Shown one piece after another: positions 1 through 6,908 of a DNA stretch of 6,926 bases (the stretch's first letter is position 1; every line of letters starts with the position of its first letter). The DNA lies in the NCBI GenBank assembly GCA_900762945.1, contig CAAFIN010000056.1, positions 1 to 6,926 of the forward strand, in the 5' to 3' direction. Source of the DNA: Clostridia bacterium. GTDB lineage: Bacteria; Bacillota; Clostridia; Christensenellales; Pumilibacteraceae. Made by a program: the position numbers and the translations under genes. The notes beneath the pieces were generated by a model. It searched no databases. It was not told the origin of the DNA and was given only the letters and a program-made list of their open reading frames with translations.

Positions 1-30
1 ATTCGCCGCGAATTTCACTATAAAGTATAG
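1..30. repeat. Two short inverted repeats at the divergent promoter
   Basis: Two perfect 5-base inverted repeats with 3-base centres sit almost back to back: ATTCG-CCG-CGAAT at 1-13 and CTATA-AAG-TATAG at 18-30. The second covers the -10 element of the leftward promoter, and the first would lie in its 5' untranslated region. They could be operator half-sites or small RNA hairpins. Repeats this short also occur by chance, so a role is only a suggestion. Confidence 0.3.
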
Positions 31-52
31 CATAACGGCGAAAACTAATCAA
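24..52 (-). promoter_or_regulatory. Divergent sigma-A promoter with extended -10, firing leftwards
   Basis: Read on the minus strand, the -35 element TTGATT lies at 47-52 and the -10 element TATACT at 24-29, separated by exactly 17 bases (30-46). The -10 is preceded by TGC, giving the extended -10 pattern TGnTATACT. The match is 4 of 6 at -35 and 5 of 6 at -10. The predicted transcription start is near position 17, so the gene it serves would begin just left of the window and run leftwards. No coding sequence of that gene is visible. The elements are seen directly; promoter activity is inferred. Confidence 0.6.
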
Positions 53-127
53 GCGTTTGACCGAAAGTTAGCCGCGTAGCCGAGAATATCCGCGGGTTTT
101 CACACGGTTTTCGCAGCCGCTCCGCAT

Positions 128-153
128 AAAAAAGCCGACTGAGCGCGGTTTTG
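128..153. other. Weak hairpin with flanking A- and T-runs in the intergenic region
   Basis: AAAA-G-CCG at 130-137 can pair with CGG-TTTT at 146-152, with one bulged G and an 8-base loop. Read on the minus strand, the structure is followed by a run of six T, which resembles an intrinsic terminator. The GC part of the stem is only three pairs, so termination would be weak. It sits just upstream of the addB promoter, where it could insulate that promoter from antisense transcription. The rest of 53-150 shows only loose CGGTTTT repeats (near 93, 106 and 146) and no convincing gene. Confidence 0.2.
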
Positions 154-154
154 C

Positions 155-183
155 TTGAAAAATCGCCCCGAAAAAGTTATAAT
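155..183 (+). promoter_or_regulatory. Sigma-A promoter of the addBA operon
   Basis: TTGAAA at 155-160 matches the -35 consensus at 5 of 6 positions, and TATAAT at 178-183 is a perfect -10. The spacer (161-177) is the ideal 17 bases. Transcription normally starts about seven bases after the -10, which here is position 189-191, on the ATG at 190. The operon messenger would therefore have essentially no 5' leader. This also argues against the longer reading that starts at TTG 151, because that start would lie upstream of the promoter's own start point. Confidence 0.7.
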
Positions 184-189
184 AACCTT

Positions 190-3132
190 ATGGTAATCAC
201 GGAAAAATCTTATGCGGACGCGCTCGACCGTGTTGTCGAAATTATCGAGCGGCGCAAGCCGAGCCTTGACGTAAACAATATCGTCATCGTGCCGGACGTT
301 TATACGTTCGCGCTGGAGAAGCGGCTGTTTTCGCGCGGCAAGGGCGCGTTCGACCTCGAGGTCACGACCTTTAACAGACTGTATACGCGGCTTGCGGCGG
401 GCGGCACGCGTACGGCGCTGAGTAAGCAAGGCGCGCTGATGCTGCTGAAAAAAGTTTGCCGCGAACACGCGGGCGAACTGTCGTGCTATACGCGCTCGTG
501 TATGCGCACGGGGTTTGCGGTCAAACTGTACGACGCGCTCAACACGCTTCGGGCGTGCGCTGTCGGCCCCGACGACCTCGTAAACGCCGAGGGTTTGAAA
601 AAGGCGGGCGACCTTGCCGCGCTTTACCGCGAGTACCTTGCCGAAATCGAGAACGAATACGTCGACGCGGCGGGCAGAAACCGCTTGCTCGGCGAAACGA
701 TAGAACGCACGGGGGCGATGAAGAACGCGAACGTGTTCGTGACGCTTTACGACCAGTTTTCCGCGGAAGCGAAGCGCCTTTTGCGGATAATCGAAAACAA
801 CGCTTTGTCGCTGACGGTGGTGGAAGCCGCCGCGCCCGAGGGCTACGAGGTTTCGGCCGCGCCGGTGGTGATGAAGTGTCCCGACCGCGCCGCCGAGTAC
901 AAGGAAGCGGCTAAGCGTATCGCGAGTTACGTTTACGGCGGCGGCAGATACGACGATATAGCGATCGTGGACGGAAGCGGCGAGTACCACGCGGCGAAAC
1001 GAATCTTCGACGAATTCGGAATACCGTACTACACGGGCGAAAAACTGTCGCTTGCGGGTACGGAACTGGGGCGGTTTATATTCGCCGCGCTCGAGTGCGC
1101 CCGCCGCAAGTACCGCACCGCGAATATGCTGGCGCTGTCGAATAACGCGTACTCCGGCGTGCCCGCCCGCGACGCGGACTTTTTCAGATGCTACGTCAAT
1201 CGTTACTGCGTGGACTACCTCGGCTTTACCGAGCCGTTCGCGCTTCGCGACGATACGGAAACGGATGTTTGCGAGGGCGCGGAACGCGTACGCGCGCGGC
1301 TTATGAAACTGCTGTCGGCGATTGACGGCTGTTTCGATTCGGCGAGAAAACTTGCCGAAAAACTGCATACGCTGCTTGAAAAGTGCGGCGCGGAAACCGT
1401 GACCGAAGGCATTTCCGCGGCGGACGAGGACGGCAAGGATTACGGCGGCGTTTACGAAAAGACGAAAGAACTTATCGGGCTGTTCGGCTCGCTCGGCGGT
1501 GGCGGGGCGGCGACTCCCGAAGAAATGACGGACGTACTGCGCGAGATTTTCGAGGGAACGGAAGTTTCGCTCGTACCCAACCGCTCGAACGTGGTGCAGA
1601 TAGGCCCGCTGTCGCAGTACCGCGGGCGGCGGGTCGAGTACGCGATAATCGTAGGCTTTAACGACGGAGTGATACCCGTGACCAACCGCGACGACGGACT
1701 GCTGACCGACGCGGACGCGGAAAAACTGCACGGCTACGCGCTGAAAGTCGAGCCGTGTACCGCCGAAAAGAACGCGCTGTGCCGAGGAGAACTGTGGCAC
1801 TTTCTCAAAGCCGCGAAACGCCTGTTCATAACTTACGTGGACGACGGCTCGTTAAAGCCCTCGTTCGACCTCAAACTTCTTATTGCGAAAAACGGTATAA
1901 CCGAACGCGCGGCGGAGGACTACGCGGGCATTCTCAGGACCTCGACCGATCCGAAAACCATAGCGCGGCTGACCGGATCGCGGGCGATCGCTCTCGAAAC
2001 GCTGTTGAAATATCCCGATCTGCCGTACTCGGGGTCGCTGAAAGCGGCGGCGGGCGAACTGGCGAAAGCGCTGGATAAACGCGTGCGCCCCGTAAGGCTC
2101 AGCCCCGACCGAATACCGTATCTTAGGGGCAAGGTGACTTCGGTCAGCGCGCTCCAGACGTACTTCGAGTGTCCGTACAAGTACTTTTTTCAGTACGGAC
2201 TGAAGATAAAAAAAGCGGAGGACGGGCTGGTTACACCCATAGACGTGGGGCAGTTTTTGCACAAGACGGTTGAACTTTTCGTTGCCGCCGGTATGCCCGA
2301 AAGCGTCGAAGAGTTCGTAGAAAAGACCGCCGAGGAAGAGAAGGAAAAGTTCGCGAAGTATCGGCTGAAGGAGAACGAACGCACTTTCCGTCGGCTTAAG
2401 ACCGAAGCGGTCGCGCTGTGCGGAATAGTAGCCGAGCAGGTTTGGGCGGGGTCGTTCCGTCCGCTCGCCACCGAAGCGTCGTTCGGGCGCGAGGACTCGC
2501 GGCTTAAGACCGTCACGCTTCCGCGCTCGAAAGTAAAACTTATCGGCGACGTGGACAGAATAGACGTTTACGGCGACCGCGCCCGCGTCATCGACTACAA
2601 GACCGGCACGATAGCGTTTTCCTGGAGCGACCTTTACTACGGCAAAAAAATCCAACTTATGATATACACGCGCGTGATGAAAGAGAACGGCTACCGCCCC
2701 GCGGGCTTCTTCTATTTCCCGTTCTCGGTGCGCTGGAGCGACGGCGACTACGATCATAGGCTGAAAGGCGCGTTCGATTCATCGCCCGAAATGCTTGCCG
2801 CGCTCGACGGCAGTCTTACCGAGCCGAACAAGAGCAAGATAATCGAAGCTACGGTCAAACTCGGCAAGGACGGCGCGATTACGGTCGGCGAAAGGAACAC
2901 GCACGCTTGCACCGAATCCGAACTGGAAGCCGCGGCGGAGTACGCGGTGGCGGTTGCGGACGGCGCGGCTACGGAGATAGCGGACGGCTGTATCGTCGCT
3001 TCGCCCGCGGTCGTAGGCAAGCGGCGGGCGTGCGACTATTGCGACTACGCGGCGGCGTGCGGCGCGGAAGCGACCGGAAGAACCGCGAGCGGCGCTAAAA
3101 AGGACGATATTATCGCGGCGGTGACGAAATGA
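190..3132 (+). CDS. addB: ATP-dependent helicase/deoxyribonuclease subunit B (AddB/RexB)
   Basis: This 980-residue protein is the AddB subunit of the AddAB enzyme, which processes double-strand DNA ends for RecA-dependent repair in the cytoplasm. The N-terminus has the family strand IVIVPD (31-36) followed by TFALEKRL (39-46). The inactive helicase-like middle includes the IGPLSQYRGRR segment and VGFNDGVIP. The C-terminal PD-(D/E)XK nuclease shows H691, D789 (GDVDRID), D802 and K804 (IDYKTG) and Q822. Four cysteines match the [4Fe-4S] clamp of Bacillus AddB: C661 (FECPYKYFF), then C948, C951 and C957 (CxxC-x5-C). The usual N-terminal Walker A loop is absent, as in streptococcal RexB, and the protein is about 190 residues shorter than B. 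subtilis AddB. I chose ATG 190 over in-frame TTG 151 because the promoter lies between them. No Shine-Dalgarno sequence precedes it, which fits a leaderless message. Its stop overlaps the addA start. Confidence 0.93.
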   Translation: MVITEKSYADALDRVVEIIERRKPSLDVNNIVIVPDVYTFALEKRLFSRGKGAFDLEVTTFNRLYTRLAAGGTRTALSKQGALMLLKKVCREHAGELSCYTRSCMRTGFAVKLYDALNTLRACAVGPDDLVNAEGLKKAGDLAALYREYLAEIENEYVDAAGRNRLLGETIERTGAMKNANVFVTLYDQFSAEAKRLLRIIENNALSLTVVEAAAPEGYEVSAAPVVMKCPDRAAEYKEAAKRIASYVYGGGRYDDIAIVDGSGEYHAAKRIFDEFGIPYYTGEKLSLAGTELGRFIFAALECARRKYRTANMLALSNNAYSGVPARDADFFRCYVNRYCVDYLGFTEPFALRDDTETDVCEGAERVRARLMKLLSAIDGCFDSARKLAEKLHTLLEKCGAETVTEGISAADEDGKDYGGVYEKTKELIGLFGSLGGGGAATPEEMTDVLREIFEGTEVSLVPNRSNVVQIGPLSQYRGRRVEYAIIVGFNDGVIPVTNRDDGLLTDADAEKLHGYALKVEPCTAEKNALCRGELWHFLKAAKRLFITYVDDGSLKPSFDLKLLIAKNGITERAAEDYAGILRTSTDPKTIARLTGSRAIALETLLKYPDLPYSGSLKAAAGELAKALDKRVRPVRLSPDRIPYLRGKVTSVSALQTYFECPYKYFFQYGLKIKKAEDGLVTPIDVGQFLHKTVELFVAAGMPESVEEFVEKTAEEEKEKFAKYRLKENERTFRRLKTEAVALCGIVAEQVWAGSFRPLATEASFGREDSRLKTVTLPRSKVKLIGDVDRIDVYGDRARVIDYKTGTIAFSWSDLYYGKKIQLMIYTRVMKENGYRPAGFFYFPFSVRWSDGDYDHRLKGAFDSSPEMLAALDGSLTEPNKSKIIEATVKLGKDGAITVGERNTHACTESELEAAAEYAVAVADGAATEIADGCIVASPAVVGKRRACDYCDYAAACGAEATGRTASGAKKDDIIAAVTK

Positions 3133-6100
3133 GTTTTACGAAAGAACAAAATCAGGCGATAACCTCGCGCGAACGAAATCTGCTGGTGTCGGCTTCCGCC
3201 GGGAGCGGCAAGACCACGGTCATGATCGAGCGCATACTCTCACTGATCGAAGACGGCGCGTCGCTGGAAAACATGGTCGTGTGTACGTTTACGCGTTCCG
3301 CGGCTTCGGATATGCGCGACAAACTGCAGAACGCGCTCTTAAAGCGCGTGGGCGACGGCACGGAGTTTTCCGAGGTCGCCGAGCGCGAACTTTTACTGCT
3401 TCCCACCGCCGAGATCAGCACGCTTCACAGTTGGTGTCAGCGGCTTATACGCAATTATTTTTACGTTATCGGCGCGGATCCCGCGTTTGAGATCGCGGAC
3501 GAGGAAGAATCGGGCGCGATGCTGAACGCCGCCGTCGACGAAGCGGTCGAAGAAAAAATCGCGGCGGGCGACGCGGACTTTAACGAGTTCTACGACGTGA
3601 TGCTGTCCGGGAGAACCGATTACGCGCTGAAAAAACTCGTGCGGGAAGTCTATTACTACGCCGAAGCGCAGTCCGACCCCGAGGCTTGGTTTTTAAGTAC
3701 CGCCACGCGCGGGCTGAATGTTCCCGCGCAGTCCGAAGCCGTTATAGAAGAGGCGAAAATCCGACTGAAAGAACGGTTTTTGCCGCGGGCCAAGGATCTT
3801 ATTAGCCGCACCGCCGAAGCGGGCTTCAAGCGTAATTACGCCGCGGTCGAATTGCTGGTGGAGAATATTTTAACGGGCGGAAGCGAGCCTATCCCAACGC
3901 CGACGGGCAGAATTCCCGACGAGTTCCGCGGGCTGAACGACGAGTACCAGGCGCTGAAAAAAGCGTACGCAAAGGCGGAAAGCGCGCTGACAGAGTTTTC
4001 CGAAGCGCCCGTGCCCGACGAGCGGACGAGGACTTTCACGCGCATACTTCTGGAACTTACGGCGAGCGCGAAAGATAAGTACGCCGAGGAAAAGAAGCGC
4101 CGCGCAAGGCTGGACTACTCCGATCTCGAGCATCTGACCGTAAAACTCGTCGAGAACCCGGAGTGCGCCGCGGAGATCCGCGAGCGTTACCGCTATATTT
4201 TCGTGGACGAATATCAGGACGTGAACCCGCTTCAGGAGCGGATAATTTCCGCGCTCGACGGGGCTTCGCTATTCCTCGTCGGCGACGTGAAACAGAGCAT
4301 TTACGCGTTCAGAATGTGCGACCCGAACATATTCTTACGCAAGTACACGCATTACTTCGAAAGCGGATTTTCCAAGCCTATAGAACTCAACGCGAACTTC
4401 AGAAGCGCCAAAGAAGTGCTGGACTTTGCGAACCGCACGTTCTCGCCGCTGATGACCGAGAGTTTCGGCAAGATCGACTACGCCGCTACCGCGATGTTGA
4501 CCTCGGGCGCCGGGATAACGGGCGGCGAAGTCAGACTTAACCTTATCGTGAGCGGAGGCGAACCGCCGCGCGAAGCGGGCGTGTACAGCGTTCTCATGGA
4601 CGACGGCGGAGTAAAGGGCGACGCGGAAGCCGAGGCGAACCGCGTGGTTGCGGATATTGTCGACCTTCTCGAGAACGGCAAAGTGAATTTACCCGACGGC
4701 TCGACACGACCGGTGCGCGAGAGCGATATCGCGGTGCTGTCGGCGACCCGCGGATTACTGCAAGGGCTTATACATTCGAAACTCAAAAAAGCGGGCGTGA
4801 ACGCTTCGCTGTCCGACGCGCTCGAGTTCTCGTCGGTGCCGGAGATAGCGCGACTTACCGAGTTTATGAAATACATCGTGTTCGGCGCGGACGACGTGGC
4901 GCTCGCGGCGGTACTGCTGTCGCCGATAGGTAACCTCACCGAGGACGAACTCGCGCTCGTGCGTCTGAGCGGCGATCCCGCGGAAAAGCGGTTTTTCGTG
5001 CTGTGCGAAAACTACGCCGCGACGAAAACCGACGATACGGCGAGAAAGCTCGGCGAGTTTTTCGCGCTGACCGAGCGCTATCGCGGCTACGCGAAAACGC
5101 ATACGGCTTGCGAGTTCGCAGGCAGGCTCGTCGCCGAAAAGAACTGGTTTACGCGGGTGTCTGCGGGCGACGATCCGAGCCTTAAGACCGACGCGCTCAC
5201 GGCGTTTTTGGATCACCTCGCTTCGTCAAAGTACGGCTCGAGCGTGTACGAGTACGTCGAATATCTGTCCGAATTTTCTTCCGAAGCCGATCGAAGTCCC
5301 GTCGCCGACGCGGTGTCGGTCATGACGGTACACGCTTCGAAAGGACTGGAATTCCCGTTCGTGTTCCTCGTAGATACGGCGCACGGTTTTAACTTTACCG
5401 AAACGTTCGGGCGGGTCATGCTCGACGATACGATGGGCGTGTGTATGAAAAACTTCGACGAAACGGAACGCGTCGTAAAGCCCAACAAACTGACTATCGC
5501 CGCGGGGCTGAAAAAACGCCGCGCGCTCGCGGAAGAAGAAATGCGACTGCTGTACGTGGCGATTACACGCCCCAAGCAAGGCTTGTACGTCTACGCCACG
5601 GTGAGCGAAAAGACCGCCGAAGCGATCGCTTACGGCGCGGAAGGCTTCGATCCCGAGTCGGGCGGGTGTTTTTTCGACTGGCTCGCGCCCGCGTTCCCGG
5701 CGTACGGCTATAACGTTTACGCCGCGGAGGACTGTACGGCTGTGGGCGAGGAAGCCGAAGCCCCCGTCGTCCGACAGCCCGACGAAGCGCTCGTGGCGAA
5801 GCTTAACGAGTACTACGACGCGCCGAAAAAGAACGCGCCCGAGCATATCAGCGTGAAGAAAAGCGTGACCGCGATAGGCAAGGACGTAGAGGACGAAACC
5901 GCGACGGAATACCTCGCGGGAGCGGACGACGACCGCGCGCTCGAGAAAGGCAACGCTTATCACAAGGCTATGGAAAAAGCCGATTATTCACTGACGGCTA
6001 AGGAAGCGGCGGATAGACTTCGCGCGACGGAACCGTCGTTTGCGCTCGTGGACGAGAAAGAATTTATCACCGCGTTCGAAGCGATCAGGGCGCGTATCGC

Positions 6101-6413
6101 GGGAAGAAAAATCTACCGCGAAAAGCAGTTCGTCTACAACCCCGGCGGCACGCTTATTCAGGGCGTTATCGATCTTCTCGTAACCGACGGAAAAACTTGC
6201 GAAATTATTGATTACAAAACGTCAAAACTGTCGACAATCGAATCGGGAGCGTACGACGTTCAACTCGCGGCTTATTCGCTCGCCGCCGAGGAAATTACCG
6301 GTATGACGGCGGGCACGGCGAGCATTTACTCGTTCCGCGGCGGACGTTTTATGGACGCGGATCAAACCAGAATCGCGGATATAAAAGCCAAGCTGAAAGC
6401 GGGTGAAATCTGA
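3129..6413 (+). CDS. addA: ATP-dependent helicase/nuclease subunit A (AddA)
   Basis: This 1094-residue protein is the motor and nuclease subunit of AddAB: a 3'-5' SF1A (UvrD-like) helicase fused to a PD-(D/E)XK nuclease. Visible motifs, in order, are the Q motif (Q7), Walker A SASAGSGKT with K28, motif Ia CTFTRSAASDM, TLHSWC, motif II DEYQD (360-364), motif III GDVKQSIYAFR (385-395), motif IV LNANFRS (420-426), motif V MTVHASKGLEF (732-742) and motif VI RLLYVAITR (806-814). The nuclease domain shows GNAYHKAME (H945), QGVID (D1015), IDYKT (D1028, K1030) and QLAAY (Q1045, Y1049). All catalytic residues appear intact. It is about 140 residues shorter than B. subtilis AddA, mostly outside the motifs. 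Two small departures are A736 where Lys is usual in motif V and P815 where Ala is usual after motif VI. The ATG overlaps the addB stop as ATGA, so translation is probably coupled and the subunits are made together. Confidence 0.96.
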   Translation: MSFTKEQNQAITSRERNLLVSASAGSGKTTVMIERILSLIEDGASLENMVVCTFTRSAASDMRDKLQNALLKRVGDGTEFSEVAERELLLLPTAEISTLHSWCQRLIRNYFYVIGADPAFEIADEEESGAMLNAAVDEAVEEKIAAGDADFNEFYDVMLSGRTDYALKKLVREVYYYAEAQSDPEAWFLSTATRGLNVPAQSEAVIEEAKIRLKERFLPRAKDLISRTAEAGFKRNYAAVELLVENILTGGSEPIPTPTGRIPDEFRGLNDEYQALKKAYAKAESALTEFSEAPVPDERTRTFTRILLELTASAKDKYAEEKKRRARLDYSDLEHLTVKLVENPECAAEIRERYRYIFVDEYQDVNPLQERIISALDGASLFLVGDVKQSIYAFRMCDPNIFLRKYTHYFESGFSKPIELNANFRSAKEVLDFANRTFSPLMTESFGKIDYAATAMLTSGAGITGGEVRLNLIVSGGEPPREAGVYSVLMDDGGVKGDAEAEANRVVADIVDLLENGKVNLPDGSTRPVRESDIAVLSATRGLLQGLIHSKLKKAGVNASLSDALEFSSVPEIARLTEFMKYIVFGADDVALAAVLLSPIGNLTEDELALVRLSGDPAEKRFFVLCENYAATKTDDTARKLGEFFALTERYRGYAKTHTACEFAGRLVAEKNWFTRVSAGDDPSLKTDALTAFLDHLASSKYGSSVYEYVEYLSEFSSEADRSPVADAVSVMTVHASKGLEFPFVFLVDTAHGFNFTETFGRVMLDDTMGVCMKNFDETERVVKPNKLTIAAGLKKRRALAEEEMRLLYVAITRPKQGLYVYATVSEKTAEAIAYGAEGFDPESGGCFFDWLAPAFPAYGYNVYAAEDCTAVGEEAEAPVVRQPDEALVAKLNEYYDAPKKNAPEHISVKKSVTAIGKDVEDETATEYLAGADDDRALEKGNAYHKAMEKADYSLTAKEAADRLRATEPSFALVDEKEFITAFEAIRARIAGRKIYREKQFVYNPGGTLIQGVIDLLVTDGKTCEIIDYKTSKLSTIESGAYDVQLAAYSLAAEEITGMTAGTASIYSFRGGRFMDADQTRIADIKAKLKAGEI

Positions 6414-6435
6414 CCCGCGGCGCGGCTGAAAGGTC

Positions 6436-6477
6436 AAACGTCGTTCTCCCGAAAATTACGGAAAGGACGGCGTTTTT
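6436..6477 (+). terminator. Hairpin plus T-run after addA, overlapping the next ribosome binding site
   Basis: Bases 6436-6447 (AAACGTCGTTCT) can pair with 6464-6475 (AGGACGGCGTTT) in a 12-pair stem that includes two G-U pairs, around a 16-base loop. The T-run at 6473-6477 makes it look like an intrinsic terminator for addBA. The 3' arm also contains the AAAGGA/GGACGG ribosome binding site of the following gene, whose ATG is three bases after the T-run. The hairpin could therefore end transcription, or mask that site in read-through RNA, or both. The pairing was worked out by eye and its stability was not computed. Confidence 0.45.
6462..6470 (+). promoter_or_regulatory. Ribosome binding site of the small membrane protein gene
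   Basis: AAAGGA (6462-6467), continuing into CGG, lies 9-12 bases before the ATG at 6480. It is the clearest Shine-Dalgarno sequence in the window and fixes the start of the small gene. Most of it falls in the 3' arm of the hairpin at 6436-6475. Confidence 0.6.
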
Positions 6478-6479
6478 AT

Positions 6480-6899
6480 ATGCTCGAAGCGTTTACCGAA
6501 GCGATGATTTTACTTGCGATCGCGCTTGCGATACCGATAACGGCGGGGCTTACGTTCGCCGCGGCGGCAGCGGTCGCGCTCGCGGCGTTTTTCGCGCGGT
6601 TTACGGTAAAGCGGGTCGCGGAAAATACGACGGACGGCAACGGAGAACCGGTTTGTTTTGCGCCGCGGGCTACCTGCGGGAGAGACGATATAGCCGAGTT
6701 CGACGATTGTAGGGGTGCGGCGTGCGGCGCGCGGGAAGTCCGAGAAGTTCCGCTTTTGTACGCGGACGAGAAAACGGAAACGACCGCGTGCGCGAAGTCG
6801 GAGTTATCGGAAGTTATGCGGCTTATCGACGAAACCGAGGACGAAGAGCGGCTGAATTCCGTAAGACGCGCGATCGCGACCGCACGAACGAGAAAGTGA
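6480..6899 (+). CDS. Small membrane-anchored protein, cysteine-containing, function unknown
   Basis: I do not recognise this 139-residue protein. Residues 9-39 are strongly hydrophobic and alanine-rich (A27-A31), with P19 and G23 in the middle. R40, K44 and R45 follow at once. By the positive-inside rule this gives one membrane segment with the N-terminus outside and about 95 residues in the cytoplasm. The soluble part is hydrophilic and carries five cysteines (59, 66, 77, 82, 104) in a spacing I cannot assign to a known zinc or iron-sulphur motif. Residues 107-139 look like a charged amphipathic helix ending in a basic tail. The codon pattern resembles addA, and a good ribosome binding site supports translation from ATG 6480. 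It follows addA by 66 bases, but a terminator-like hairpin intervenes, so a link to AddAB is unproven. I saw no separate promoter for it. Confidence 0.65.
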   Translation: MLEAFTEAMILLAIALAIPITAGLTFAAAAAVALAAFFARFTVKRVAENTTDGNGEPVCFAPRATCGRDDIAEFDDCRGAACGAREVREVPLLYADEKTETTACAKSELSEVMRLIDETEDEERLNSVRRAIATARTRK

Positions 6900-6908
6900 G
6901 AAGAAAAA

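Noticed and set aside
57..87. A second plus-strand promoter, TTGACC with a -10 near GAGAAT
   Set aside because: The -10 is poor and the spacing is about 19 bases. The promoter at 155-183 is far better.
151..189. Upstream in-frame TTG start giving AddB 13 extra residues
   Set aside because: The extra residues carry no conserved feature and no good ribosome binding site precedes TTG 151. The best promoter has its -10 at 178-183, so the message would begin after this codon.
100..1800. Long open frame on the minus strand (566 codons) opposite addB
   Set aside because: It lies antisense to a clear addB, starts inside it and crosses the addB promoter. Its translation is rich in Arg, Val and Phe with no recognisable domain, as expected from the complement of GC-rich codons. 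I judge it a shadow.
1852..2757. Minus-strand frame of 301 codons opposite the addB nuclease domain
   Set aside because: It covers the conserved AddB nuclease motifs antisense, has a low-complexity basic composition and no ribosome binding site evidence.
5226..5963. Minus-strand frame of 245 codons opposite the C-terminal part of addA
   Set aside because: It is antisense to helicase motifs V and VI, with shadow-like Arg/Val/Phe-rich composition and no family resemblance.
6352..6385. A promoter inside the end of addA (TATAAA at 6380) for the small downstream gene
   Set aside because: No -35 hexamer sits at an acceptable distance; the best match is 22 bases away.
190..6413. A novel defence or anti-phage nuclease-helicase system
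   Set aside because: Both proteins show the full set of AddA and AddB family motifs in the standard addB-addA order with a 4-base overlap. No defence-type partner genes or mobile element traces are present.
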